Below, piece after piece: positions 31,811 through 42,103 of a stretch of DNA of 64,000 nucleotides. The notes beneath the pieces were generated by a model. The model was given only the letters and a program-made list of their open reading frames with translations. It ran no database searches and had not been told where the DNA came from. A program made the position numbers and the translations under genes. Position 1 is the first letter of the stretch. Each line of letters opens with the position of its first letter. Source of the stretch: CAZQFV01 sp964592645 (GTDB taxonomy: Bacteria; Chloroflexota; Chloroflexia; DTKN01); contig CAZQFV010000017.1 in NCBI GenBank assembly GCA_964592645.1, positions 1-64,000 of the forward strand. The letters run 5' to 3'.

Positions 31811-33253
31811 TTAGCTCAAACCGTTCTCCCGCAATAGTTTGGTGATGCTCTCAGAGCGTCTTCCAGTCGCGAAGTCTAGCAAGCCGCGTTCGGGTAGGGG
31901 TTTACCGTCCCAATTTCTACCGGCCGGCACGCGATAATGGATATCGGCACCGCGTTGGATGAGCATTTGGGTCATACGTAACAAGCCGCCGCTAACAGAA
32001 AACACCAATGGTGTCCAACCCCTCAGGCCGATATGAGTGCCAAACCCACCATGGACGGCATTCACATCGGCTCCTTCCGAAATGAGCCAGTTTGCCATAT
32101 CGTAGTAATTATTCTGGACGGCCACCATCAGCGGGGTGTATCCAAAGCCGTCGGGTTCATTGGGATCGTTGCCGGCTTCCAGTAGAAATTCGGCCACTGG
32201 TAGATGCCCTTTCCCAACCGCCAGATGGAAAGCGGTCCGTCCATCGCTCGCGCCCCCGGTAAGCGTGGTGAGCCTGGCGTGAATATCTGCGCCCTGGCTG
32301 ACCAAGTAGCGCACCATTTCGAGATGCCCCGAACCGGCGGCAGTGATAAGCGGTGTCCCGCCAAAATGATCAGGGGCATCGATGTTTGCACCCCGCCGGA
32401 TCAGTTCTTTCGCCAGGGGCAGACAGCCGTGGTTGGCCGCCCACCACAAGGCAGTTTGGCCGCGCCGAGGGTGGAATTCCCCCTTCAGGTCGCAGCGAGC
32501 AAAGTGGATATCTGCGCCTCGCTCGATCAGGAGTTTGGCGATATCGCAATGCCCCAACAGGGCTGACAGGACCAGGGCCGAACAACCATAGTACTCGCCG
32601 CCTTTCACAACTGCATTGATATCTGCTCCATCGTTCAATGCCTTTTCGACAGCGGATATGTTGTTCAGGGCGACTCCAAGCAGCAAGCACCGGCTAGGAG
32701 AGGCTGAGGGCGATATCTCGAAAGCAGGGCGGGCTTGTGGTTTTGGCGGCCGGAATGGCTCGGCTTGCAAGCCATGAGCGCTAAGGACTGCCCTAACATC
32801 TCTTGCCAGCAGGTCTGGGTTGTTTATATAGTCCATGAAGCGGTCATAACGCTCGTCCACAAACCCCAAGGCGATCGCTTGCGCACCCCGAGTTTGCTCG
32901 TCACTCGGATCGAATGGCACCCGTAGAAAATCGAGCATCAACTTGGGTAGGTCGGGGTGATATTGGTCTTGCAGGAGTTCAACGATCGCCCGTTTCTTCG
33001 GCCAATCATGCTCGCGCCAATATTTCCTCATAAGGTATGGAACGACTTGTTTCGTGACCTGATCCCGGGCCGCCTCTATCTGCTGGGGGTTACCGGACCG
33101 AATGATTCTCCCAAGCCGCCAGCGCCTTGTATTCAGCCAGCAATAGGCCGGTATGGCTACCAACGCAACGAAAATCAAACCGAGAAACAGCGTATTTGGG
33201 GAGAGGAGGACCGACAATTTCCGACTCGCTTTCTGCTGCCGGTAGGCTCGCAT
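31811..33253 (-). CDS. Membrane-anchored ankyrin-repeat protein
   Basis: About 480 residues. One N-terminal membrane helix (TLFLGLIFVALVAIPAYC) is followed by a helical region (~60-170) and then about six or seven ankyrin repeats: units such as TALWWAANHGCLPLAKELIRRGANID and TPLITAAGSGHLEMVRYLVSQGADI show the TPL-x-A-x-G and L-x-x-GA patterns. Ankyrin repeats bind proteins; the target is unknown. ATG 33253 is used; an upstream GTG at 33289 is also possible. It is transcribed with the lipoprotein gene, and both share the lower GC content. Confidence 0.85.
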   Translation of the reverse strand: MRAYRQQKASRKLSVLLSPNTLFLGLIFVALVAIPAYCWLNTRRWRLGRIIRSGNPQQIEAARDQVTKQVVPYLMRKYWREHDWPKKRAIVELLQDQYHPDLPKLMLDFLRVPFDPSDEQTRGAQAIALGFVDERYDRFMDYINNPDLLARDVRAVLSAHGLQAEPFRPPKPQARPAFEISPSASPSRCLLLGVALNNISAVEKALNDGADINAVVKGGEYYGCSALVLSALLGHCDIAKLLIERGADIHFARCDLKGEFHPRRGQTALWWAANHGCLPLAKELIRRGANIDAPDHFGGTPLITAAGSGHLEMVRYLVSQGADIHARLTTLTGGASDGRTAFHLAVGKGHLPVAEFLLEAGNDPNEPDGFGYTPLMVAVQNNYYDMANWLISEGADVNAVHGGFGTHIGLRGWTPLVFSVSGGLLRMTQMLIQRGADIHYRVPAGRNWDGKPLPERGLLDFATGRRSESITKLLRENGLS

Positions 33254-33953
33254 TACTCCTGGGGCAAAAGTGGCTCCAGTACGGCCCACCCTTCATCTGT
33301 TAGATCCATTGCTCACCTCGATCATCGTGGTGAGCATAGTATTATACACCATCTTACGGATCTATGAGATGACTTCTAATACAATGCCGTATAGAAGATA
33401 TTGCGGGAGCGTGACACCATTATACAAAAAAGGATTGCCCATGTCAATATGGAAGCGGTAGTGACCGGTGGACTTTCGGAAAAAGTCGCAGGGGATTCTC
33501 CGTCCCCTGCCTTCTCCGGTGCTCAGACAGCCGGTGCTCGGATCGGCGCCTGATCGCCCTCCTCTCGCAGGTAGGCGGTCAGCGTCGTGTCCGCGCTTGC
33601 CCAAAATTGCCCCCGATGGCCGAAACCCTGGCCTGTCCCCTGCCGGTGCCGGCCGATGCAGCCCTGACCCCACGCCCTTCTCGTGGAGGCGCAGCCCGTG
33701 TAGCGCCCCATCTGGGGCGAGATTCCCCTTTGCCTTCCGTTTTGGGCAATCACCGGCGCCGGTGAGCTGGCAAGAGGGGCCGCCCTGTGATATAATGCGC
33801 AACAAGAAACAAAAACCCCGCGGCTTCGACGGAGCCCGGGGCACGGCCAAGGCGGGCGGCGCCCTGACAGATACTCTAACACCTGCCCGCCGACGGCAAG
33901 TTGGGCGGGCCTGCACGTGGGGGCCGTTACTGCACCCGGCGAGGGGATCTACT
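33254..33953. other. Divergent intergenic region before the defence operon
   Basis: No gene is supported in these 700 bases. On the minus strand an ATTATA (33341-33346) gives a TATAAT -10 toward the ankyrin gene, next to an inverted repeat GCTCACC/GGTGAGC (33311-33335) that could be an operator. On the plus strand TATAAT at 33792-33797 could serve the helicase gene, but I see no good -35. A minus-strand frame at 33523-33882 is not recognisable. Confidence 0.4.
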
Positions 33954-36900
33954 GTGACCGTCTTGGAGTGCCTTCAGCCCGGCGTCCGCCTCTATGACCG
34001 CCGCCTGGGGCGAGACCGCCAACTGCACCAGGTCGAACTCTATGGTCGCGTCGCCTTCCTGAGTTTCCTCGACCCGCAAACCGGAGCCGTTGACCGCCAG
34101 CCGTTCCCCCTGGACGAGATCGAGACTCGCTTCGAAGTGCCGGCGGCCGGCGGGGCGCTGTTCCACGGCGATCCCGAGGTCGTCCGGCTGATTGCCGAAG
34201 CCTACCGCCTGCAACACGCCTACCTGTTCAACCCGGTTTTTGCCACCGAAACGTCCCTGATCGACCTGTTGCCCCACCAGTTGGCGGCGGTGTACGGCGT
34301 GCCGGCCGCCGACAACGGACCCGCCGGGCACCCCGGCCTCCTGGACCACCCCCGCCTGCGCTTCCTCCTGGCCGACGACGCCGGAGCCGGCAAGACGATC
34401 ATGGCCGGCCTCTACATCCGCGAGATGCTCCTGCGCCACGCCGTGCAGCGCGTGCTCATCGTTTCCCCCGCCGGCCTGGTGGACAACTGGGAAAGGGAAT
34501 TGCGCCGCTTCTTTGGGCTGCGCTTCCGCCCCATTGTGGGCAGCGACCTGGACGAGACCCACCGTCCCTTTGACGACCCCCGCTATAACCTGGCGTTGAT
34601 CAGTGTGGACACCCTGGCCCGCGAACGGATGCGCGAGGCCTGCGGCGCGGCCCCGCCCTACGACCTGGTCATCTTCGACGAGGCCCATAAGCTCTCCGCC
34701 TGGCGCGAAAGCGACCTGAGCGAGCGCAAGACGCTCCGCTACCAGGCGGCCGAGGTCGTTGCCCGGCAGGGGCGCCACCTGTTGCTGATGACCGCCACGC
34801 CGCACATGGGCCACGACGAGCCCTACTACTTTCTCTGGCGGCTGCTCGATCCGGAGCTGTTCTCCACGGCGAGCGCCGTCCAGGAGTCGACACAGGCCCG
34901 GCGTCGCCACTATATGCTCCGGCGGATGAAGGAGGAGATGGTCCGCTTCAACGGAACACCTCTCTTTCCGCCGCGTCAGAGCGACACCGTCGAGTACCCC
35001 CTCGGCCCGGAGGAATGGAACCTCTACGAACAAGTCACCCACTATTGCCAAACCCACTACGGTCGAGCTCGGCAGCGCAACCGCGGCGCGGCCGGCCTGG
35101 CCATGAGCATCTTGCAGCGCCGCCTGGCCTCGTCCACCCTGGCCCTGTGCAAGTCGTTGGAGCGCCGACAGGAGAAACTGGCCGGCCAGCTGCGCGACCT
35201 GGAGGCCGGCCTGCTGCAACGCGAAGAATGGGAAGCCCGCCAGCGCGCGCTCCCCGACCACGATTTGCGCGACGAAAAGACGGCCGACGAAGAGGAACCG
35301 GTTGCAGGGCAGGAAGAAGGGGACCGGCAGGACGAAGAGGTTGCCGGGGCCACGGATGCTATCGGCGTGGAGGAACTGCGGGCGGAGCTGGCCGAGGTGG
35401 GGCAGCTCGCCCGCCTGGCCCGCGAGGTCCACGGTCTGGAGCAAGAGTCCAAGTTCGAGCGGCTGTGGGAGGCGCTGGAAGAATACCCCGACATCAAGGT
35501 GCTGGTCTTTACCGAGTACCGCGACACGCTCGAGTTCCTGCTGGGCCGCCTGGAGGGCAAGGGACTCACCGGCAAGGTGGCCTCCATCCACGGCGGGATG
35601 GACCGGCGCGCGCGAGGGGAACAGATCGCCCGCTTCCGCGACCCGGCCGGCGCCCGCATCATGGTGGCCACCGATGCGGCCGGCGAGGGCATCAACCTGC
35701 AGTTCTGTTGGCTGCTGATCAACTATGACATCCCCTGGAACCCGGCCCGCCTGGAGCAGCGCATGGGCCGCGTGCACCGCTACAAGCAGGAACACCGCGT
35801 CCTGCTCCTGAACGTCGTCGCGGCCCAGACGCGCGAGGGCACGGTGCTAAAGGTCCTGCTGGACAAGCTGGAGGCTATCCGCCGCGAGCTCGAGTCCGAC
35901 AAGGTCTTTGATGTCATCGGCCAGCAGTTCAGCGGCCGGCCGCTGCAGGACCTGATCTTTGAGGCGGTTGTGGAAGGCAAGAAAGAGGAAGCCGTCCGCG
36001 AAATCGAGCGCACCCTATCGGTCGAGCAGGTCCGCCGCAACCTGGAACAGCAGCGCCTCAAGGTCGAGGTGTCCCCCGTGCGGGCCGTGCTGAAAGTCCT
36101 GCAGCAGCAGCGCGAGGTCGCCGAGGTGCGGCGGATGCTGCCGGCCTATGTCCGGCGCTTCTTCGAGTTGGCCGCGCCGCGGATTGGCTTGGGCATCCGG
36201 GGGGACATCGCCGCACTCTTCTCCTTGGACCCCTGTCCGGACAGTGTCCGGCGGGCGCTCGATACGTACCCCGTCGAGATCCGCGACCGCCTGACCTTTG
36301 CGCGTGACCTGGCCGTGCCTGACATTGTTGGGGATCCCCGGGCAATCTATCTGTACCCGGGCGAGCCGGTGTTCGCGGCGGTCATGGACCTCTTCCTGGG
36401 GCACTACGAGCCGGAAGCCGCGCGGGGGGCCGTGTACCTGGACGGGGACACCGCCGAACCCTACCTGTTCTACCTCGGCAAGGCGTCGGTCCTGCGCGTG
36501 CCGGAAGCGGCCGGGGAAGAGCCGGAAGTGGTCGCGGAGCACGTCGTGGGGGTCCGCCGCTATGCCGACGGCCGGCTGGAGCAGGCCCCCGCCCATCTGC
36601 TGATGACCATGCTGGAGCCGGACCCGGACGTGACAGCGGAGGCGGCACTGCCCGCGGAGTTGGTTCAGTTGGCCGGCCAGCGTGGGCCGGTCGAAGCCTT
36701 CCTGGTCGAGCAGTTGGGGCTGCCGGCGCTGAAGGAGCAGCGCGCCGCCGAAGAAGCCCGCCTGCCGGAGCAGCGCCGCAACCTGCTGGTGGCCTACAAC
36801 CTGCGCACGGCCGAGCTGCTGTGCCGGCGCGCCCTGCTCAAGGAGCGGGTCGAACGGGGCATCCCGGCGGCCGGCACCAAGCTGCGCGAGTGCGAAGAGG

Positions 36901-37418
36901 AACTGGCCGACCTGGACCGCCGCCGGCGCGAGAGGGAGGCCCATCTGCTCAACGCCCCGGAGCGGCTGCAGGTGGGGCCGGTCAGCCTCTACGTCCAGGC
37001 GCTGGTGCTGCCGGTGCCGCCGGAAGAGGCCGAGCGCCGCCGCGACGCGCAGGCCCAGGAGATCGCCCTGGCCCTGGTGCGCCGGCGCGAGGAGGCCGCC
37101 GGGAGCGTGGTGGAGGATGTCTCCGCGCCGCACCTCAAGGCCGGGTTCGACCTGAAGGTGCTGCGGGCCGACGGCTCGATCCGCTACGTCGAGGTCAAGG
37201 GCCGCCGCGGCCGGCCGGCCGTCGAGCTGACGGCCAACGAGTGGGCCACCGCCGCCAACCACCCCGATCGCTACTGGCTCTACGTGGTCTATGACTGCGA
37301 GACCACGCCGACGCTCTACCAGGTGCCCGACCCCTTCGGCCGGCTGCTGGCCCGGCAGACCGGGGCGGTGCGGATCAACGCCGGCGAGGTGATGAATGCG
37401 GCGGCACTCCTCTCTTGA
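33954..37418 (+). CDS. SNF2-family helicase with C-terminal DUF3883
   Basis: A 1154-residue superfamily 2 ATPase. Walker A is DDAGAGKTIMAG (Lys147), the Walker B box is IFDEAHKLSAW (Asp242), and the helicase C lobe has ATDAAGEGINLQ and LEQRMGRVHRYKQ. A charged coiled-coil insertion lies between lobes (~430-470). The C terminus (~1060-1140) is a DUF3883 module (FDLKVLRADGSIRYVEVKGR), often fused to defence helicases. It translocates on DNA; in restriction-like systems it is the motor or target-recognition partner. GTG 33954 is chosen, with GAGGGG 7 bases upstream; long in-frame extension upstream is low-quality. First gene of a seven-gene defence operon ending at 47263. Confidence 0.9.
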   Translation: MTVLECLQPGVRLYDRRLGRDRQLHQVELYGRVAFLSFLDPQTGAVDRQPFPLDEIETRFEVPAAGGALFHGDPEVVRLIAEAYRLQHAYLFNPVFATETSLIDLLPHQLAAVYGVPAADNGPAGHPGLLDHPRLRFLLADDAGAGKTIMAGLYIREMLLRHAVQRVLIVSPAGLVDNWERELRRFFGLRFRPIVGSDLDETHRPFDDPRYNLALISVDTLARERMREACGAAPPYDLVIFDEAHKLSAWRESDLSERKTLRYQAAEVVARQGRHLLLMTATPHMGHDEPYYFLWRLLDPELFSTASAVQESTQARRRHYMLRRMKEEMVRFNGTPLFPPRQSDTVEYPLGPEEWNLYEQVTHYCQTHYGRARQRNRGAAGLAMSILQRRLASSTLALCKSLERRQEKLAGQLRDLEAGLLQREEWEARQRALPDHDLRDEKTADEEEPVAGQEEGDRQDEEVAGATDAIGVEELRAELAEVGQLARLAREVHGLEQESKFERLWEALEEYPDIKVLVFTEYRDTLEFLLGRLEGKGLTGKVASIHGGMDRRARGEQIARFRDPAGARIMVATDAAGEGINLQFCWLLINYDIPWNPARLEQRMGRVHRYKQEHRVLLLNVVAAQTREGTVLKVLLDKLEAIRRELESDKVFDVIGQQFSGRPLQDLIFEAVVEGKKEEAVREIERTLSVEQVRRNLEQQRLKVEVSPVRAVLKVLQQQREVAEVRRMLPAYVRRFFELAAPRIGLGIRGDIAALFSLDPCPDSVRRALDTYPVEIRDRLTFARDLAVPDIVGDPRAIYLYPGEPVFAAVMDLFLGHYEPEAARGAVYLDGDTAEPYLFYLGKASVLRVPEAAGEEPEVVAEHVVGVRRYADGRLEQAPAHLLMTMLEPDPDVTAEAALPAELVQLAGQRGPVEAFLVEQLGLPALKEQRAAEEARLPEQRRNLLVAYNLRTAELLCRRALLKERVERGIPAAGTKLRECEEELADLDRRRREREAHLLNAPERLQVGPVSLYVQALVLPVPPEEAERRRDAQAQEIALALVRRREEAAGSVVEDVSAPHLKAGFDLKVLRADGSIRYVEVKGRRGRPAVELTANEWATAANHPDRYWLYVVYDCETTPTLYQVPDPFGRLLARQTGAVRINAGEVMNAAALLS

Positions 37419-37491
37419 AAGCGGTGGGGGATAACAGGGCGTCATAGTGTAGTTTGACCAAGTAACCCGCCTATCCTCAAGGAGAATGTCA

Positions 37492-38754
37492 ATGATTGTG
37501 CAACTGGAGGCCCTCAATTACCTCTGTCTCCGCCATATCCGCCAGGGGCTGGCCCCGTTCCAGGTCCTGGTCGGCCCCAATGCTAGCGGCAAATCCACTT
37601 TTCTGGACATAGTGGGGTTCCTCGCCGATATCGTCCGTGAGAAAGAGGGGGTCGCCGCCGCCGTAGCAAACCGTGTGCCTGATGTCCGCGATCTGGTATG
37701 GATGCGCCGGAGCGACGCTTTCGAGCTGGTCATGGAAGCGACGGTACCGGATACGCTTCGACAGCGTAAGAACGGAGCCCACAGCCGCGTGCGCTACGAG
37801 GTGCGCGTTGGCCTCCATCCGGGGAGCGGTGAAATCAACCTGCTCGTGGAAACGCTCTGGCTGCGCCCGGAACCGCAGCCGGAGGGGAAACCCATCCAGC
37901 CTACTCTCTTCCCGGCTCCTCCATCCCCGCCGGCGACTATCGTTCGTGTTCCCCGCCGGCGGGCGCCGGCCGGCTGGCGGATGGTGCTACGCAAAGTACC
38001 CGAGTCCGGCAACGACTACTTCCGCTCCGAGACTTCCGATTGGAACAACCTCTTTCGCCTGGGACCGCGCCGTTCGGCCCTGGCAAACCTGCCGGAAGAT
38101 GAGGAAAAGTTCCCATCAGCCATCTGGTTCCGCCGCCTACTCCTGGAGGGAGTACAGCGGTTGACGCTGAACAGCAAGATGCTGCGCCAACCCAGTCCAC
38201 CCGCCAGCCCACGCCGCTTCCTGCCCGACGGGTCCAACCTCCCTTGGGTCGTCAAGAATATGGAGGACAAGGCTCCCGACCGACTGCAAGAATGGATCCG
38301 GCACGTGCGTACGGCGTTGCCCGATCTGCGCGGCATCCGAACCGTGGAGCGCGAAGAGGATCGCCATCGCTACATCGTCCTGGACTATGAGACCGATCTG
38401 CACGCCTGCTCCTGGCAGGTGTCCGACGGCACGCTGCGCATGCTGGCCCTGACCGTCCTGGCCTACATCCCTGACCTGGGGGGCGTTTACCTGGTCGAGG
38501 AGCCGGAAAACGGCATCCATCCGCGGGCGGTGGAGACGGTGTTCCAGTCCTTGTCCTCTGTCTACGGAGCCCAAGTCCTGTTGGCCACGCACTCGCCCGT
38601 CTTGTTGAGCCTGGCGGCGCCGGACCAAGTGTTGTGCTTCGCCCGCTATGAGGGCGCTACGGACATCGTGCGCGGTTCGGAGCACCCGCGCCTGAGCGAG
38701 TGGCGCGGCGAAACCGACCTGGGTACCCTCTTTGCCAGCGGAGTGTTGGGATGA
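37492..38754 (+). CDS. AAA (OLD/AAA15-like) ATPase of the defence operon
   Basis: A 420-residue ABC-like ATPase of the OLD/RecF-type group. Its start (QLEALNYLCLRHIRQGLAPF) leads into Walker A GPNASGKSTFLD; the signature-like VSDGTLRMLALTVLA and the Walker B YLVEEPENGIHPRA are near the end, followed by the H-loop LLATHSPVLLSL. ATG 37492 is preferred over 37486 because AAGGAG lies 7 bases before it. Its stop overlaps the next start (ATGA), as in pairs where the partner is the effector or nuclease, for example PARIS- and Mad3/Mad4-type pairs. Confidence 0.88.
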   Translation: MIVQLEALNYLCLRHIRQGLAPFQVLVGPNASGKSTFLDIVGFLADIVREKEGVAAAVANRVPDVRDLVWMRRSDAFELVMEATVPDTLRQRKNGAHSRVRYEVRVGLHPGSGEINLLVETLWLRPEPQPEGKPIQPTLFPAPPSPPATIVRVPRRRAPAGWRMVLRKVPESGNDYFRSETSDWNNLFRLGPRRSALANLPEDEEKFPSAIWFRRLLLEGVQRLTLNSKMLRQPSPPASPRRFLPDGSNLPWVVKNMEDKAPDRLQEWIRHVRTALPDLRGIRTVEREEDRHRYIVLDYETDLHACSWQVSDGTLRMLALTVLAYIPDLGGVYLVEEPENGIHPRAVETVFQSLSSVYGAQVLLATHSPVLLSLAAPDQVLCFARYEGATDIVRGSEHPRLSEWRGETDLGTLFASGVLG

Positions 38755-39365
38755 AAGACCTGATCGTTCTCGCGGCCGATAAGAACATCGAGTACGCCGT
38801 CCGCGGTCTGCTGGAACGCTCCGCCGACCTGGGGATTCACCCGCCCGAGTCCGAAGTGATCGTTCACCCCCGACGGGACCCCGGCTGTTTCAATGAGGCG
38901 CCCGACTTCCTGCGGCCATGGACGCGCCAGTTTCGGCACACGCTTGTCTTGTTCGATTACGCCGGCTGCGGATGTGAGCACAGGCTGGAGGCGGACACCG
39001 TTGCTGATGACCTGCTAGGGCGACTGGCCCGCAACGGCTGGGATAACCGGGGGGAGGTAGTTGTCCTGAATCCGGAACTCGAAGCCTGGGTATGGAGTAG
39101 CCGGCCCTATGTGGACGTCTGTCTGGGCTGGGCCGGCCGGCAACCCCCGTTACGGGAATGGCTGGCCCAAAGCGGATTCTGGCCACCCAATGCGCCCAAG
39201 CCTCCCGATCCCAAGGGCGCCATGGAGGCCGCCCTGCGCCAGGTGCGGAAGCCGCGCTCCTCGGCCATCTACCTGAACCTGGCCCGGCAGGCGACCTTGG
39301 GCGGCCACACCGAACGCGGCTTTGTGCGCTTCGCACAGGCTTTGCAAAGGTGGTTCCCCCGATGA
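38751..39365 (+). CDS. Partner of the ATPase, probable TOPRIM-like effector (MAD4-like)
   Basis: A 204-residue protein coupled by an ATGA overlap to the ATPase. It starts KDLIVLAADKNIEYAVRGLL, then has LVLFDYAGCGCEHR in the middle and VVVLNPELEAWVW. This arrangement (a first Asp/Glu helix, then a D-x-x-G-type loop, then a Glu) looks like a TOPRIM-type fold and resembles the partner proteins annotated as MAD4 in methylation-associated defence systems, but I cannot verify it. It may be a nuclease or toxin released by the ATPase. The next start overlaps its stop by 4 bp. Confidence 0.6.
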   Translation: MKDLIVLAADKNIEYAVRGLLERSADLGIHPPESEVIVHPRRDPGCFNEAPDFLRPWTRQFRHTLVLFDYAGCGCEHRLEADTVADDLLGRLARNGWDNRGEVVVLNPELEAWVWSSRPYVDVCLGWAGRQPPLREWLAQSGFWPPNAPKPPDPKGAMEAALRQVRKPRSSAIYLNLARQATLGGHTERGFVRFAQALQRWFPR

Positions 39366-42094
39366 CCTATCGTCTCATCGAGCAAGCCTTTCCACTCAAA
39401 AAGGTCTCGGCCGACTCCAAGCATGAGAAGAACGTCCGCCACGGCCACATCTCCACGCTGCACATCTGGCCGGCCCGCCGGCCGTTGGCCGCCTGCCGCG
39501 CCGCGCTCATCGCCGCGCTGCTGCCCGACCCCGGCGACGAGGCCGGCCGGGCCGAGCTGTGCCGCAAGATCGGGCGCATCACCCGCTGGGGCACGGAGGA
39601 CGGGCCGGAACTGGAGTTCTTCCGCCGCGAGATCCGCCGGGCCTACGGCGGGCGCGCCCCGCGCGTGCTGGACCCCTTTGCCGGCGGCGGGGCCATCCCC
39701 CTGGAGGCCATGCGCCTGGGCTGCGAGGTGGTGGCCAACGACTATAACCCGGTGGCGTGGTTCATCCTGAAGTGTACGCTCGAGTTCCCCCAAAGGCTGG
39801 CGGGGAAGAAGTGGCCGTTGCCCGAATCACAGGGGCCGGGGACAAGGGACAACGGACAAGGGGGGCCGACCCAGATGAGGTTTGGGGATGCGGGCGCCGC
39901 CGAGGGCGACCTGGCCGCCCACGTGCGCTACTGGGGCCACTGGGTGCTGGAGCACGCCCGGAAGGAGCTGGCCCCCTACTATCCCACGGTGGACGGCCGG
40001 CCCACCGTGGCCTACCTCTGGGCGCGCACCGTCCCCTGCCCCGACCCGGCCTGCGGGGCCGAGGTGCCGCTGCTGAAGACGCTGTGGTTGTGCAAGAAGG
40101 AGGGCAAGCGCCGGGCGCTGCGCCTGGTGCCCGACCCGGCACACCATCGCGTCGGTTTCGAGGTCTGGACCCCCGGCCCCAAGGACGAGGTGCCCGCAGG
40201 CACGATGGCCGGGGCCAAGTGCCGCTGCCCGGTCTGCGGCACGGCGATTACCACCGACTACATCAAGCAGCGCGGGCACGAGGGCCAACTGGGGGCGCGG
40301 ATGACGGCCGTGGTGGTGGAGACCGGGCGAGGCAAGGAGTACCGCCTGCCGACGGCAGAGGAAGAGCAGGCCGCCCGGCGCGCGGCCGAGGCGCTCCCCT
40401 CCGCCGCGGCGCAGATTCCCTACGGCCTGCCGGCGGAGCCGCTGCCCGAGAGTGGGACATCCGGCGCCGGACGCGCATTCACGATCCCCCTCTACGGCTT
40501 CCGCACCTGGGCCGACCTCTTCACCCCGCGGCAGTTGCTGGCGCTGGGCACCTTTGTCCGTTGGACCCGCCTGGCGCGGGAGGAGATGCGCCGGCTGGGG
40601 TATCCCGAGGAAAAGGTGGAAGCAGTGGAGGCATACCTGGCCAGTATCGGAGACAAGTGTGCGGACTACGGCTCATCTCTCGCCAGGTGGGAAAATGGTG
40701 GTGAGTTCATTGCTCCTACATTTCAACGTTTTGCTCTAGCCATGCTGTGGGATTTCGCCGAAACAAACCCGTTGCGTTCCGTATCTGGCTCGTTTGAGAA
40801 TCACCTTGACTGGACAGTGCGCTACATAGAACATGCCCTTGCGGCTACGGAGAGAGGTGGAAACCTTACCATCGCGCAGCAATCGGCGACCCAATCTCTT
40901 GATTGCCTTGCGGATGCGGTCGTCACCGATCCACCCTACTACGACGCCATCCCCTATGCCGACCTTTCGGACTTTTTCTACGTCTGGCTGCGCCGCGCCG
41001 TCGGCGACCGGTATCCGGAGAACTTTGCCACACCCACCACGTGTAAGGCCGATGAGTTGGTGCAACAGCACAAGGACGGCCGGGCAGGGCGCAAGGGCAA
41101 AGAGGAATACGAGGCGGGCATGGCCGAGGCATTCCGCCGCGTCTGGGAATCGTTGGCGCCCGACGGGCGCATGGTCGTCGTCTTTGCCCACAAGGACCCC
41201 GAGGCCTGGGAGACGCTGGTCACGGCCATGGTCGGGGCCGGGTTCACCGTGACCGCTTCCTGGCCTATTGACACAGAACGAGGAAGCAGGGTGCGAGCAC
41301 ATGGCAGTGCCGCTCTGGCCTCCTCCATCTGGATGGTCTGCCGCAAGCGGCCCGAGGGGGCCGGGGTGGGCCGCTACGCCGCGGTGCGCAAGGCCATGCA
41401 GGAGCGCATCACCGAGCGGCTGCGCTACTTCTGGGACGCCGGCATCGGCGGGGCCGACTTTGTCTGGGCGGCGGTGGGGCCGGCGCTGGAGTCGTACTCG
41501 GCCTACGACGAGGTGCGCCGGTTGGACGGCACGCCCTTTACCGTGGGCGAGTTCCTGCGCGAGGTGCGCCGGCTGGTGGCCGATTTCGCCCTGGGGCGCA
41601 TCCTGAGAGGGCACTCCACCGAGGGCCTGGACGAGTGGACGCGCTACTACCTGATCCACCGCAGCACCTTTGGGCTGGAAGCGGCCCCGGTGGGCGAGTG
41701 CATCCTGCTTTCGCAGGGCTACGGCCTGGACCTGAACGAGCTGCGCGGGCCGCGGGGCTTTCTCGTCAGAGCGGTCGGCAGCGACCTGCGGCTGGCCGCC
41801 TGGGAAGAACGTGTCCGGGATGATTTGGGCGAACCCCATCCTAGTGGCGGCCTGCCGCTGGTGGATGTCCTGCACCGGCTGATGCGGCTGTGGGAGGGCG
41901 GGCAGTTGGACGCCCTCAACACCTACGCGGCCGGCAAGGGCCTGCCGCAGAACGATCTCTTCTGGGCCGTGGCCCAGGCCGTGCTGGAGATGGCCGGGGT
42001 TAGGAGCAAGGAGCGGACGCTGCTGGAGGCGGTGGTGGCATGGGGGCGGGGTGGCCGAGTCCATGAGGTTGTCCAACTGGAGTTGCCCGGTTAA
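39362..42094 (+). CDS. DUF1156 adenine-specific DNA methylase
   Basis: A 910-residue methyltransferase of the COG1743/DUF1156 family. The N terminus has the family start (LIEQAFPLKKVSADSKHEK) with HISTLHIWPARRPLA. The S-adenosylmethionine motif is DPFAGGGAIPLEAM (around residue 104), and the catalytic motif is TDPPYYDAIPYADL (Asp523). Two zinc-ribbon-like CxxC pairs lie between (CPDPACGAE and CRCPVCGTA). It probably methylates adenine to mark self DNA for a restriction-type system. ATG 39362 overlaps the stop of the gene before (ATGA). COG1743 methylases are typical of defence islands together with DUF499 ATPases and SNF2 helicases. Confidence 0.92.
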   Translation: MTYRLIEQAFPLKKVSADSKHEKNVRHGHISTLHIWPARRPLAACRAALIAALLPDPGDEAGRAELCRKIGRITRWGTEDGPELEFFRREIRRAYGGRAPRVLDPFAGGGAIPLEAMRLGCEVVANDYNPVAWFILKCTLEFPQRLAGKKWPLPESQGPGTRDNGQGGPTQMRFGDAGAAEGDLAAHVRYWGHWVLEHARKELAPYYPTVDGRPTVAYLWARTVPCPDPACGAEVPLLKTLWLCKKEGKRRALRLVPDPAHHRVGFEVWTPGPKDEVPAGTMAGAKCRCPVCGTAITTDYIKQRGHEGQLGARMTAVVVETGRGKEYRLPTAEEEQAARRAAEALPSAAAQIPYGLPAEPLPESGTSGAGRAFTIPLYGFRTWADLFTPRQLLALGTFVRWTRLAREEMRRLGYPEEKVEAVEAYLASIGDKCADYGSSLARWENGGEFIAPTFQRFALAMLWDFAETNPLRSVSGSFENHLDWTVRYIEHALAATERGGNLTIAQQSATQSLDCLADAVVTDPPYYDAIPYADLSDFFYVWLRRAVGDRYPENFATPTTCKADELVQQHKDGRAGRKGKEEYEAGMAEAFRRVWESLAPDGRMVVVFAHKDPEAWETLVTAMVGAGFTVTASWPIDTERGSRVRAHGSAALASSIWMVCRKRPEGAGVGRYAAVRKAMQERITERLRYFWDAGIGGADFVWAAVGPALESYSAYDEVRRLDGTPFTVGEFLREVRRLVADFALGRILRGHSTEGLDEWTRYYLIHRSTFGLEAAPVGECILLSQGYGLDLNELRGPRGFLVRAVGSDLRLAAWEERVRDDLGEPHPSGGLPLVDVLHRLMRLWEGGQLDALNTYAAGKGLPQNDLFWAVAQAVLEMAGVRSKERTLLEAVVAWGRGGRVHEVVQLELPG

Positions 42095-42103
42095 GGAGGA
42101 CCT

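Noticed and set aside
33523..33882. Minus-strand reading frame of 119 codons in the divergent gap
   Set aside because: No recognisable domain; it overlaps the probable promoter region of the helicase and reads as arginine/glycine-rich noise.
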